Below the pieces are notes generated by a model, which worked only from the letters and a program-made list of their open reading frames with translations, was not told where the DNA came from and did no database searches. Shown in pieces: positions 1 to 6,728 of a stretch of DNA of 10,503 nucleotides (positions within the stretch are counted from its first letter, which is position 1; the number at the start of each line of letters is the position of its first letter). Source of the DNA: an uncultured Collinsella sp. (lineage in GTDB: Bacteria > Actinomycetota > Coriobacteriia > Coriobacteriales > Coriobacteriaceae); NCBI GenBank assembly GCA_900556675.1, contig USQE01000026.1:1-10503 (forward strand). The letters are read 5' to 3'. A program made the translations under genes and the position numbers.

Positions 1-1
1 G

Positions 2-94
2 CGCACGGCAATCCGTCTCTCTATCTACGTTCACCAGATTAATCGGGCTGCTATGGATAACGTCGTCATGGACGACGTTAAGCCTGTTGCGTAA
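2..94 (+). CDS. C-terminal end of an upstream protein, possibly SpoVS-like (partial)
   Basis: This is an open frame entering from the left edge and ending at TAA (92-94), about 30 residues. It begins RTAIRL, which resembles the C-terminal end of SpoVS-family proteins (usually ERTAIKL followed by a few residues). SpoVS genes lie a little upstream of miaB in Bacillus, so the position fits. Against this, SpoVS normally stops soon after that motif, whereas this frame runs about 24 residues further with no feature I recognise. No terminator is visible between its stop and miaB 65 bases later, so read-through into miaB is possible. The family assignment is tentative, and the frame could be non-coding. 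Confidence 0.4.
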   Translation, partial: RTAIRLSIYVHQINRAAMDNVVMDDVKPVA

Positions 95-159
95 ACGAGC
101 CATCTGCACGCTTGTAGCACCTATACGCCCCGTCGACACCATCGTTAGGATGTAAGCTC

Positions 160-1530
160 ATGGACCAGCGTTCCGTACGCGATATTCTTGCCGGTAAAAC
201 CTACTTTATCCGCACATTCGGCTGCCAGATGAATCAGCACGACTCCGAGCGCGTGAGTGGCTTGCTCGATTCGTATGGCTGTCTTATGGCGCTCGATCCG
301 GAGCATGCCGATATTGTCGTGTTTATGACGTGCTGTGTTCGCGAGGCTGCCGATACGCGCCTGTACGGTCAGTGTAATTCCTGTAAGAGCCTTCCTCCTT
401 CGCCTTCGGGAAAGCGTGTGGTCGCCGTGGGCGGCTGCATCGCCCAGCGCGATGGCGAGGGCTTGCTCACCAACGTCGATAACGTCAACGTGATTTTTGG
501 TACCCATTCTATTGCTCACGTGGCCGAGCTTATCGCCGAGGCGTTTTTGGATGGCAAGCGCCATATCCGCACGAATGAGCATGAGGATACCGACGCCATG
601 AGTATGCCGTGGCACCGCGAGACGCAATATCACGCTTGGGTGCCCATCATGACGGGCTGCAACAACTTCTGCACGTACTGCATCGTGCCGTACGTCCGTG
701 GTCGTGAGAAGAGCCGTCCCTTCGAGGAGATTGTCGACGAGGTGACAGGTCTGGTGCGTCAGGGCGTGCGTGAGATTACGCTGCTGGGCCAAAACGTTAA
801 CTCCTACGGTCGTGACCTCTTTGGCAAGCCGCGCTTTGCCGATCTGCTGCGCGCCGTGGGCGATACGGGTGTCGAGCGTATCTTCTTTACCTCTTCGCAT
901 CCCAAAGATCTGCTGCCCGAGACCATCGATGCTATGGCCGAGACGCCTGCCGTTATGCCGCAGCTCCACCTGGCCGTTCAGTCGGGCTCCACACGCATTC
1001 TTAAAGAGATGAATCGTCGTTATACGCGCGAGGATTATCTGGGTCTGGTCGATCGTATTCGCAACCGTATGCCCGATATTGCGCTTTCGACCGACATCAT
1101 CGTGGGCTTCCCGGGCGAGACCGAGGAAGACTTTGAGCAGACGCTCTCGCTTGCCGAGACGGTGCGCTATGCCCAGGCCTACACGTTTATTTACTCCAAG
1201 CGTGCCGGTACCCCGGCAGCTGAAATTTATGACCCCACCCCGCATGAGGTCATCCTTGAGCGCTTTAACCGTCTGGTCAAGGTTATCGAGACGACGGCGC
1301 ACGAGTATAACCAGGGCGAGCTTCACACCGTGGTGCCTGCACTTATTGAGGGTACGAGCAAGAAGAACGACGCTGTCCTTCTGGGCAAGAGCCCCAAGAA
1401 CCAGACGGTGCATGCGCCGATTCCTGCTGGCTATAGCATCGATCAACTCATCGGCAAAATCGTCGATGTTGATATTGATGTCGCCAAGACGTGGTATCTG
1501 TCTGGCTCCGTCGTGGGCGAGCCCCGCTAA
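160..1530 (+). CDS. miaB: tRNA-2-methylthio-N6-dimethylallyladenosine synthase MiaB
   Basis: A radical-SAM methylthiotransferase that adds the 2-methylthio group to N6-dimethylallyl-adenosine 37 of tRNAs reading UNN codons. The protein has 456 residues, a normal family length. The N-terminal UPF0004 domain carries the three cysteines of the auxiliary 4Fe-4S cluster: C22 in FGCQMN, C58 in MTCCVRE and C93 in GGC. The radical-SAM CxxxCxxC motif is C167, C171, C174 in TGCNNFCTYC, followed by IVPYVRGREKSR, a typical MiaB signature. A TRAM-type RNA-binding domain occupies roughly residues 390-452. The start ATG has AGGA about nine bases upstream and leads into TYFIRTFGC, as usual for the family. 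Its TAA overlaps the miaA ATG by one base, suggesting coupled translation with the enzyme that makes its substrate. An antisense frame of similar length is a codon shadow. Confidence 0.97.
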   Translation: MDQRSVRDILAGKTYFIRTFGCQMNQHDSERVSGLLDSYGCLMALDPEHADIVVFMTCCVREAADTRLYGQCNSCKSLPPSPSGKRVVAVGGCIAQRDGEGLLTNVDNVNVIFGTHSIAHVAELIAEAFLDGKRHIRTNEHEDTDAMSMPWHRETQYHAWVPIMTGCNNFCTYCIVPYVRGREKSRPFEEIVDEVTGLVRQGVREITLLGQNVNSYGRDLFGKPRFADLLRAVGDTGVERIFFTSSHPKDLLPETIDAMAETPAVMPQLHLAVQSGSTRILKEMNRRYTREDYLGLVDRIRNRMPDIALSTDIIVGFPGETEEDFEQTLSLAETVRYAQAYTFIYSKRAGTPAAEIYDPTPHEVILERFNRLVKVIETTAHEYNQGELHTVVPALIEGTSKKNDAVLLGKSPKNQTVHAPIPAGYSIDQLIGKIVDVDIDVAKTWYLSGSVVGEPR

Positions 1531-2468
1531 TGATTTCTCCTGGTGCAAGCCTTTCTGCTGTAGCGATTGTCGGTCCGACAGCGGTCGGAAAAAGCGATGT
1601 TGCCGACCGCCTGGCCGCTCGTCTATCGTCCGAAGTGTTGTCGTGCGACGCGATGCAAATCTATCGCGGCATGGACATTGGTACGGCCAAGATGATGCCC
1701 GAGGAGTGCTCGGTGCCCCTGCGCCTTGTCGATATCGTAGATCCGGGCGTCGCGTATTCCGCTGCGCTCTATCAGTCTGATGCCCGGGCGCATATCGAGC
1801 GTTTGCTTGGCGAGCAACGGCTTCCGGTCTTTTGCGGCGGTACGGGCTTGTATCTCAAGGCTGCACTCGATGAAATGGATTTTCCTTCGGGAGAACTCGA
1901 GGACAAGCGTCGCGCGGGCTATCAGGAACTTGCTGAGCGTATTGGCGAGGAAGCATTGCATGCCTTGCTTGCCGAGCGCGATCCGGAATCTGCTGCCGTG
2001 ATTCATCCCCATAACGTGCGTCGTGTGATTCGTGCGCTCGAGATGCACGATGACGGCGTGTCATATGCCCAGCAAAAGTCGAAATTCAGCGTCCCGCGCG
2101 AGCGTTATCATGCCTTGTGGTTTGGTCTGACGCGTAGCCGTGAAGTGCTCTATGAGCGCATTAACCTGCGTGTCGACCTTATGTTTGAGCAGGGACTGGT
2201 TGATGAGGTCCGTGGCCTTATGGACCAGGGCCTGGGCGATGCACTGACGTCGATGCAGGCAATCGGTTACAAAGAGATTATTGATGCCTTGCGTGGCGCT
2301 ATTACCATGGATGAGGCCCGTGAGCTTATCAAGATGCGCTCACGTCGCTATGCCAAGCGCCAGCTTTCCTGGTTTAAGCGTGACGATCGCATCGTGTGGT
2401 TCGATATGGACGAGTTTACGATCGATGAGGTCGTTGATGATATCTACCGTCGCATCGAGGCTGCCTAA
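1530..2468 (+). CDS. miaA: tRNA dimethylallyltransferase MiaA
   Basis: Transfers a dimethylallyl group from DMAPP to N6 of adenosine 37 in tRNAs, the step before MiaB. The product has 312 residues, normal for the family. The P-loop is GPTAVGKS at residues 15-22. The substrate-binding segment DAMQIYRGMDIGTAK lies at 40-54, GGTGLYLKA follows, and the C-terminal part has the expected MQAIGYKEI and RRYAKRQLSWFKRD elements. I chose the ATG that overlaps the miaB stop (TAATG). The frame is open 13 codons further upstream, but that would add a non-family extension inside miaB. The same TAATG arrangement links its stop to hflX, so miaB-miaA-hflX look like one translationally coupled operon. Confidence 0.96.
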   Translation: MISPGASLSAVAIVGPTAVGKSDVADRLAARLSSEVLSCDAMQIYRGMDIGTAKMMPEECSVPLRLVDIVDPGVAYSAALYQSDARAHIERLLGEQRLPVFCGGTGLYLKAALDEMDFPSGELEDKRRAGYQELAERIGEEALHALLAERDPESAAVIHPHNVRRVIRALEMHDDGVSYAQQKSKFSVPRERYHALWFGLTRSREVLYERINLRVDLMFEQGLVDEVRGLMDQGLGDALTSMQAIGYKEIIDALRGAITMDEARELIKMRSRRYAKRQLSWFKRDDRIVWFDMDEFTIDEVVDDIYRRIEAA

Positions 2469-3752
2469 TGGCTCGTTTTCCTTTGGTCCCCACGGCGCCT
2501 GAACCCGAGCGCGCCATCTTGGTTGGTGTTGAGTGGCGCGATAACGCCTGGCCGCTCGACCGTTCGCTTGACGAGCTCGAGCGTCTGGCCCACACTGCTG
2601 GAGCCCAATGCGTCGCACGCTTGTCTCAGCGCCTGGTCAAACCCTATCCCAAATCGTTTATCGGCTCCGGCAAGGTCGAGGAGCTGTGCGGTTTGGTGCA
2701 TCGTATGGATGCGGATGTTGTTATCTTCGACGACGACCTGACGCCCTCGCAGCAGTCCTATCTTGAGAAAGCCGTGGGCGAACCGGTCAAGATTATTGAC
2801 CGTACGGCGTTGATTTTGGATATCTTTGGTCTGCATGCCCAGACGCGTGAGGGCCGCTTACAGGTGCAGCTGGCTCAGCTACAGTACCTGCTACCTCGTC
2901 TGCGAGGTATGTGGAGCCATCTTGCCAAGGAACAGACGCGTGGCGGTATTGGCTCACGCTTTGGCCAGGGTGAAAGCCAGCTCGAGGTCGACCGTCGCCT
3001 GATTCGCAACAAGATCGCCGCGCTTCGACGCGAACTGAAACAGGTTGAACAACGTCGCGATGTGCAAGCGAAAAGTCGTATTGAATCGCCGGCGTTTCGT
3101 GTGGCGTTGGCTGGCTACACCAATGCCGGTAAGTCGACGTTGCTTAATCGTTTGACGGGATCCACGGTACTTTCGCAGGATAAGCTGTTTGCCACGCTCG
3201 ATCCTACAACGCGCTCGTACCGTTTGCCCGGTGGTCGTGGCATGACGATCACCGATACCGTCGGCTTTATTCAAAAGCTGCCCCATGGTCTTGTCGACGC
3301 GTTTAAATCTACGCTTTCCGAGGTGCTCGGCGCCGATTCTTAAAGTTGTAGATGCTTCCGATGAGGATTACGAGCGTCAGCTTGAGGCGGTTGATCGTGT
3401 CCTTGACGAGATCGGTGCCGGTGAGCGCTTGACGCTTACCGTGTTCAATAAAATTGATCTGCTCGATAGCGTCGATCGCTTGAGCTTTCGCCGGCGCTAT
3501 CCCGAGGCGGTGCTGTTCTCGGCTCAGACGGGTGAGGGTCTTGATGACTTAGTCGACCGTATCGCTCGTGAAGCGGCCGCTACAGACGTGTTGCTCTCGG
3601 CCGATATTCCGTATCGAGAGGGCGCGTTAATCACGCTCGTGCACGAACAGGGAACTCTTCTGCACGAGGAATATCTTGAGGACGGCGTTCGTATTGTGGT
3701 AAAGATTCCGGCCCGTATCGCACCGCGTCTCGAGCGTTACCGAACGGAATAA
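2468..3752 (+). pseudogene. hflX: GTPase HflX, disrupted by a frameshift
   Basis: A ribosome-associated GTPase of the Obg-HflX class that in other bacteria helps split or rescue stalled ribosomes. The first frame (2468-3343, 291 residues) has the N-terminal HflX domain, the linker GGIGSRFGQGESQLEVDRR, G1 GYTNAGKS (216-223), the switch region FATLDPTTR (241-249) and G3 DTVG (263-266). It runs into TAA just after LSEVLGAD. The rest continues in another frame from about 3336 to 3752: ILKVVDAS, G4 NKID, G5 FSAQTGEGL and the HflX C-terminal domain. Family members read AD-L-I-L-K-VVD here, so about five bases seem to be missing at 3335-3340. The first fragment lacks G4 and G5 and should not work as a normal GTPase. 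Rejoined length (about 430 residues) is normal and the rest shows no decay, so the lesion is recent or a sequencing error. The start overlaps the miaA stop. Confidence 0.9.
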
Positions 3753-4441
3753 ATCAGCTCCAGTACACCCAATATAACGGGCTGGTGAAGCAGATAGAAC
3801 GGCAGCGCATGGCGTCCGAGGCTTGCGAGCGCCGGGATGGGATTCACATAGGCCCATGCTGGCGCTTTACGGTTTGCTTTTTGTACCGTGCGGGCGGCAA
3901 AGAAGCCTGTGAGGTACATAAATAAGAATGGTATGAGCGGATAGTAATCACCGGAGACGAAGTCTGGACTTGGGAAACCCAGCCAAGCTAGATAGGGGAT
4001 AGGGTAGACCGCTTTAGGAATGCTCCAGGTACAGGCAAAGAGTATGAGGCAAATCGATATACCCCATACCGCCGGTACCCTATCGAGAAACGGGCGCGCG
4101 AGTGCAACAATGGCGGTGCACGCCGCCATGCAGAAAATGATGCCGAAGTTCACCGAGTCATCGACCGAGACGAGCGTCGTTGCGACCCATACAATTAAAG
4201 CGGCAACGGCATATTTGGCGGCACGCTTGATGTTGTTGCGCGAGAGAGTGCACATCCAGCCGGCAATAAACAAAAATACCCAACTGATGCTGGCGCGCCA
4301 GATGTCTTGGAAGATGGTCTGGGTAAACCAGGGCATCTTCCAACCATATAGGTAGGCAAGGTCGTAGCAGGCATGAAATCCCGCCATCGACAGCATGGTA
4401 AACCCTCGAATGGTATCAAAGACCGTGATGCGTTTTTGCAT
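3737..4441 (-). CDS. DUF1624 / HGSNAT-type membrane acyltransferase-like protein
   Basis: A 234-residue polytopic membrane protein with about six or seven hydrophobic segments. Family signatures are the N-terminal FDTIRGFTMLSMAGFHACYDL (R12, H23), DYYPLIPFLFMYLTGFF (about 165-181), and the C-terminal LGRHALPFYLLHQPVI (208-223). These match the DUF1624 / heparan-alpha-glucosaminide acetyltransferase-like family, thought to move acyl groups across the membrane onto sugars or envelope polymers. The substrate here is unknown. The ATG overlaps the lexA TAA by one base, so it is probably co-translated with lexA and placed under SOS control. Its 3' end overlaps the convergent hflX end by 16 bp, leaving no room for a separate terminator. 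The central FGIIFCMAA lacks the histidine I expect in the FGILH motif of relatives; that is from memory and needs an alignment. Confidence 0.82.
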   Translation of the reverse strand: MQKRITVFDTIRGFTMLSMAGFHACYDLAYLYGWKMPWFTQTIFQDIWRASISWVFLFIAGWMCTLSRNNIKRAAKYAVAALIVWVATTLVSVDDSVNFGIIFCMAACTAIVALARPFLDRVPAVWGISICLILFACTWSIPKAVYPIPYLAWLGFPSPDFVSGDYYPLIPFLFMYLTGFFAARTVQKANRKAPAWAYVNPIPALASLGRHALPFYLLHQPVILGVLELIYSVR

Positions 4442-5085
4442 TACGAGAATCGGCGCATCAAGCCGACGACCTTGCCCAGGATTGTGGGATTTGTCGCATA
4501 GATAGGCTCCATAGTGTCGTTTTCGGGCTGCAGGCGAACGCGTCCCTGTTCCTTATAGAACGTTTTGACTGTTGCGGAACCATCGATCATGGCCACGACA
4601 ATCTCGCCATTCATGGCGCTCTTCTGCTCGCGGACGATGATGTAGTCGCCGTTATAGATACCGACGTTAATCATCGAATTGCCGTGGACCTCGAGGATAA
4701 AGGACCCCTGGTCCGTTGCGATCTCTGTTGGGATAGTAAAGGTGTCCTCGATATTCTGCTCGGCAAGAATAGGAATCCCTGCAGCGACACGGCCTACGAG
4801 AGGCAGCGATACGGTGCCGCGAGGCGCCGTGGGCTCATCGGACTTTGAGATGGAGACGGAAGATCCGTCCTCGTCAAAGAGCTCGAGAGCGCGAGGCTTG
4901 GTGGCATCACGCTTGAGTAGGCCGCGTGCTTCCAGCGCGGAGAGATGAGCATGTACGGTGCTAGGGGAGGAAAGGCCCACGGCCGAAGCCATCTCGCGCA
5001 CACTGGGCGGATAGCCCTTCTCCTGCTGATATTCCTTGATGAAGTCGTAAATTTGCTGCTGACGCTTGGTAATTTTGCGAGCCAT
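4441..5085 (-). CDS. lexA: LexA, SOS repressor
   Basis: Transcriptional repressor of the SOS regulon that self-cleaves when RecA forms filaments on single-stranded DNA. The product has 214 residues. The N-terminal winged-helix domain is at about 1-70 (KRQQQIYDFI, GYPPSVREMA, SSPSTVHAHLSALEARGLL). The cleavage site is A102-G103 in RVAAGIP. The catalytic dyad is S137 (HGNSM) and K174 (ATVKTF) in the S24-type peptidase fold. I chose the start at 5085 because AGAGAGGA lies seven bases upstream and MARKITKRQ is a usual LexA opening. The frame extends ten codons upstream to 5115, but that would place the ribosome-binding site inside the gene. It is divergent from the LysM gene across a region with LexA sites, so autoregulation is expected. 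The DUF1624 gene follows with a one-base overlap. Confidence 0.97.
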   Translation of the reverse strand: MARKITKRQQQIYDFIKEYQQEKGYPPSVREMASAVGLSSPSTVHAHLSALEARGLLKRDATKPRALELFDEDGSSVSISKSDEPTAPRGTVSLPLVGRVAAGIPILAEQNIEDTFTIPTEIATDQGSFILEVHGNSMINVGIYNGDYIIVREQKSAMNGEIVVAMIDGSATVKTFYKEQGRVRLQPENDTMEPIYATNPTILGKVVGLMRRFS

Positions 5086-5109
5086 CAGGGATTCCTCTCT
5101 ACCCATACC

Positions 5110-5121
5110 AAACAAATGTTC
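5110..5121. promoter_or_regulatory. Imperfect LexA operator (third SOS box)
   Basis: The sequence AAACAAATGTTC matches GAAC-N4-GTTC at seven of eight half-site positions; on the lexA strand it reads GAACATTTGTTT. It starts exactly 28 bp before the next operator and lies 24 bp upstream of the lexA start codon, so it would lie within the leader or promoter of lexA. The phase and location support it; alone it would be a weak call. Confidence 0.5.
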
Positions 5122-5130
5122 TATTTTTGC

Positions 5131-5158
5131 TTGACAGGAACAACTGTTCGAAGATAAT
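5131..5158 (+). promoter_or_regulatory. Promoter of the LysM gene
   Basis: A perfect -35 box TTGACA (5131-5136) and a -10 box GATAAT (5153-5158, five of six consensus bases) are separated by 16 bp. Transcription would begin near 5165. One perfect LexA site fills the spacer and another starts at about +1, so bound LexA should block this otherwise strong promoter. I could not assign a convincing -35/-10 pair for lexA on the other strand. Confidence 0.75.
5138..5149. promoter_or_regulatory. LexA operator (SOS box 1)
   Basis: GAACAACTGTTC is a perfect GAAC-N4-GTTC palindrome followed by G, matching the Gram-positive SOS box CGAAC-N4-GTTCG in all but the first base. It lies between the -35 and -10 elements of the LysM promoter. 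Repression by steric block is inferred. Confidence 0.88.
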
Positions 5159-5165
5159 AATAACC

Positions 5166-5177
5166 GAACACTCGTTC
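5166..5177. promoter_or_regulatory. LexA operator (SOS box 2)
   Basis: GAACACTCGTTC is a second perfect GAAC-N4-GTTC palindrome, preceded by C as in the consensus. It covers the expected transcription start of the LysM gene and begins 28 bp after SOS box 1. Confidence 0.87.
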
Positions 5178-5248
5178 CCGCGCTAGACTTTTTTGTCCCC
5201 GCGGCTTGATAAAACAGTTCTCGTCAAAACAAACGAGAGGAGAACAGA

Positions 5249-5698
5249 ATGAACGCAGCGGATATGGTCCAGGGAAACCTTGCTCTTAAGCTCGAGGCGT
5301 CCGCCTCGCCTGCCTTCACGGTCGTGAAGGGTGGACGCTCCCATTTTCAGGCCGTGGCCACTAAACCCGTTCGCACCCAGCGTGCGGCCGCTGCTTCGGC
5401 TCCTGTTGCCCTGAAGGCTTCGACGATTGTTGCTGTTGCTGTAGCATTCACCCTGTTCTTTGTGCTCGCCACGTCAGTCTTTTCTGCTCGTCACGCAGCA
5501 TATGCCGATTCCGTAGCCAACGTTACCTACGAGACTGTTCGTGTGCAGTCCGGCGATTCCCTGTGGTCGCTTGCCCAGGAGCATCCCATCGATGGCCTTT
5601 CCACGCAGGAGACTTCCGACATGATTCGTAGCGTCAATCACCTCGATCGCGGCTCTCTTGATGCTGGTACAGTTCTGAAAGTTCCGACTCGTTCGTAA
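5249..5698 (+). CDS. Membrane-anchored LysM protein, probable SOS cell-division inhibitor (YneA/DivS-like)
   Basis: A 149-residue protein with three parts. Residues 1-56 form a polar, Ala/Lys/Arg-containing, probably cytoplasmic tail. About 57-79 form one transmembrane helix. Residues 95-146 form a LysM domain (VQSGDSLWSLAQEHP ... GTVLKVP) that should bind peptidoglycan outside the cell. The RBS is AGGAG, six bases before the ATG. It is divergent from lexA, has LexA sites on its promoter and is followed by nrdR. The same layout holds for DivS in Corynebacterium glutamicum and Rv2719c in Mycobacterium, and YneA of Bacillus is also divergent from lexA. Those proteins delay division during DNA damage. 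The role here is inferred from architecture and context, since LysM alone does not show it. No catalytic domain is visible. It is separated from nrdR by 51 bases with no obvious terminator. Confidence 0.85.
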   Translation: MNAADMVQGNLALKLEASASPAFTVVKGGRSHFQAVATKPVRTQRAAAASAPVALKASTIVAVAVAFTLFFVLATSVFSARHAAYADSVANVTYETVRVQSGDSLWSLAQEHPIDGLSTQETSDMIRSVNHLDRGSLDAGTVLKVPTRS

Positions 5699-5712
5699 GA
5701 TTCCGGCTCGGT

Positions 5713-5754
5713 CGCATGGTACCCTTGTTATCGTTTAAGAGGAGGTACCATGCG
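5713..5754 (+). promoter_or_regulatory. Perfect 11-bp inverted repeat enclosing the nrdR RBS and start codon
   Basis: CGCATGGTACC (5713-5723) and GGTACCATGCG (5744-5754) are perfect reverse complements around a 20-nt loop. The right arm contains the nrdR ATG (5750-5752) and the last two G of the Shine-Dalgarno; the rest of the AGAGGAGG run is at the loop edge. In a transcript from the upstream gene the folded form would hide the start codon. It could act as a translational switch, or as a protein-binding palindrome in DNA. There is no U-tract, so it does not look like a terminator. Confidence 0.6.
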
Positions 5755-6193
5755 CTGTCCCAAATGCGGCAAAGCACATACCCGCGTTGTCGATTCCCGT
5801 ATGCAGGAGTCGAACAACACTATCAAGCGCCGTCGTGAATGTTGTTCGTGCAATTATCGTTTTACGACGTTCGAGCGCTGCGAAGATCCCATCGAGGTTA
5901 TCAAATCCGACGGATCAAAGCAGCGGTTCGATCGTAACAAGCTGCTGGTCGGCCTGATGCGCGCCACGATTAAGCGCGATATCGATACGAAAAAGCTCAA
6001 CGAGATTATCGATGATATCGAGGTGGAACTGCGTTCCCGTACGCTGACGGCTGTTACGTCCCACGAACTTGGCGATATGGTGCTCAAGCGTCTGGCCAAG
6101 ATCGACAAGGTGGCCTACATTCGCTTTGCCTCGGTCTATCGCGATTTCAAAGACGTCGACGAGTTTTTGCAAGAGCTCGACAAGCTAAGGTGA
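5750..6193 (+). CDS. nrdR: Transcriptional repressor NrdR
   Basis: Nucleotide-sensing repressor of ribonucleotide reductase genes. The protein has 147 residues, the usual family length. The N-terminal zinc ribbon has CPKC (residues 3 and 6) and the second pair in [13 protein letters not shown] (about 31-43). An ATP-cone domain follows from about residue 47, starting with [18 protein letters not shown] and ending near [11 protein letters not shown]. The RBS AGGAGG is four bases from the ATG, slightly short, and lies next to an inverted repeat that includes the start codon. Gene order lexA, LysM gene, nrdR is shared with other Actinobacteria. The dut gene follows after four bases, so the two are probably one operon. 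No NrdR-box-like site was recognised and no nrd reductase gene is in the window. Confidence 0.97.
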   Translation: MRCPKCGKAHTRVVDSRMQESNNTIKRRRECCSCNYRFTTFERCEDPIEVIKSDGSKQRFDRNKLLVGLMRATIKRDIDTKKLNEIIDDIEVELRSRTLTAVTSHELGDMVLKRLAKIDKVAYIRFASVYRDFKDVDEFLQELDKLR

Positions 6194-6197
6194 TTTC

Positions 6198-6641
6198 ATG
6201 TCCAACATTACCGTTAACATTAAGCGTCTCGATCCCACGGTCGAGCTTCCCAAATACGCTCATCCCACAGATGCCGGCCTTGACCTCCGCGCCAACGAAG
6301 ACTGTACCCTCAAGCCCTTTGAGCGACGTTTGGTCTCCACTGGCTTGGCCATCGCCCTGCCCGATGGTTACGCCGGCTTTGTCCAGCCCCGCAGCGGCCT
6401 AGCCATTAAGCAGGGCCTGTCTATAGTCAACACGCCCGGTCTCATCGACGCCCACTATCGAGGAGAACTCAAAGTCATCTTAATCAATATGGATCCCACC
6501 AACAATATCCTGATCAACAAAGGCGACCGCATCGCCCAACTCGTCATCCAAGAAGTCCCCACAGTCAATCTCGTAGAGGTAGAAGAACTAGACAAAACCG
6601 ACCGAGGCAACGGAGGCTTCGGCTCCAGCGGCGTCGCCTAG
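6198..6641 (+). CDS. dut: Deoxyuridine 5'-triphosphate nucleotidohydrolase (dUTPase)
   Basis: Hydrolyses dUTP to dUMP and pyrophosphate, keeping uracil out of DNA and supplying dTMP synthesis. It has 147 residues, typical of the homotrimeric family. All five motifs are present in order: AGLDLRA (26-32), PRSGLA (64-69), the uracil-pocket segment [10 protein letters not shown] (81-90, catalytic Asp84), GDRIAQLV (109-116) and the C-terminal glycine-rich [10 protein letters not shown] (136-145). The RBS AAGGTG overlaps the nrdR stop. Coupling to nrdR groups two genes that control dNTP balance. The last third uses more GAA and CTA codons than its neighbours; I make nothing of that. Confidence 0.97.
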   Translation: MSNITVNIKRLDPTVELPKYAHPTDAGLDLRANEDCTLKPFERRLVSTGLAIALPDGYAGFVQPRSGLAIKQGLSIVNTPGLIDAHYRGELKVILINMDPTNNILINKGDRIAQLVIQEVPTVNLVEVEELDKTDRGNGGFGSSGVA

Positions 6642-6676
6642 GGGGCACTCGTATCCCTCCCGCCCGCCTCTCACAC

Positions 6677-6722
6677 ATATCATTCCATGCTCAAACATTC
6701 TCGCTTCGCAGGGGCGCATGGA
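6677..6722 (-). repeat. Conserved-loop palindrome, partial copy (copy 1)
   Basis: Bases 6677-6705 are a 29-nt identical match to the reverse complement of copy 3: one inner arm (ATATCATTCCATG) plus half of the conserved loop (CTCAAACATTCTCGCT). The other half of the loop and the matching long arm are missing; at 6706 the sequence diverges. A shorter 7-bp stem, TCCATGC (6684-6690) with GCATGGA (6716-6722), can still form. It appears to be a truncated or rearranged copy. Confidence 0.7.
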
Positions 6723-6728
6723 TCCCGT

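Noticed and set aside
145..1548. A long open frame of about 467 codons on the - strand opposite miaB
   Set aside because: It mirrors the miaB codons, shows no family pattern and has no supporting RBS; miaB on the + strand has all its motifs.
3335..3345. Programmed +1 frameshift in hflX (TCT TAA looks a little like the prfB CTT TGA site)
   Set aside because: A +1 shift would give AD-S-K-VVD, two residues shorter than the family at a conserved place, and no stimulating internal SD is visible; a deletion fits better.
5086..5115. Upstream start for lexA
   Set aside because: The Shine-Dalgarno lies inside this stretch and points to the ATG at 5083-5085.
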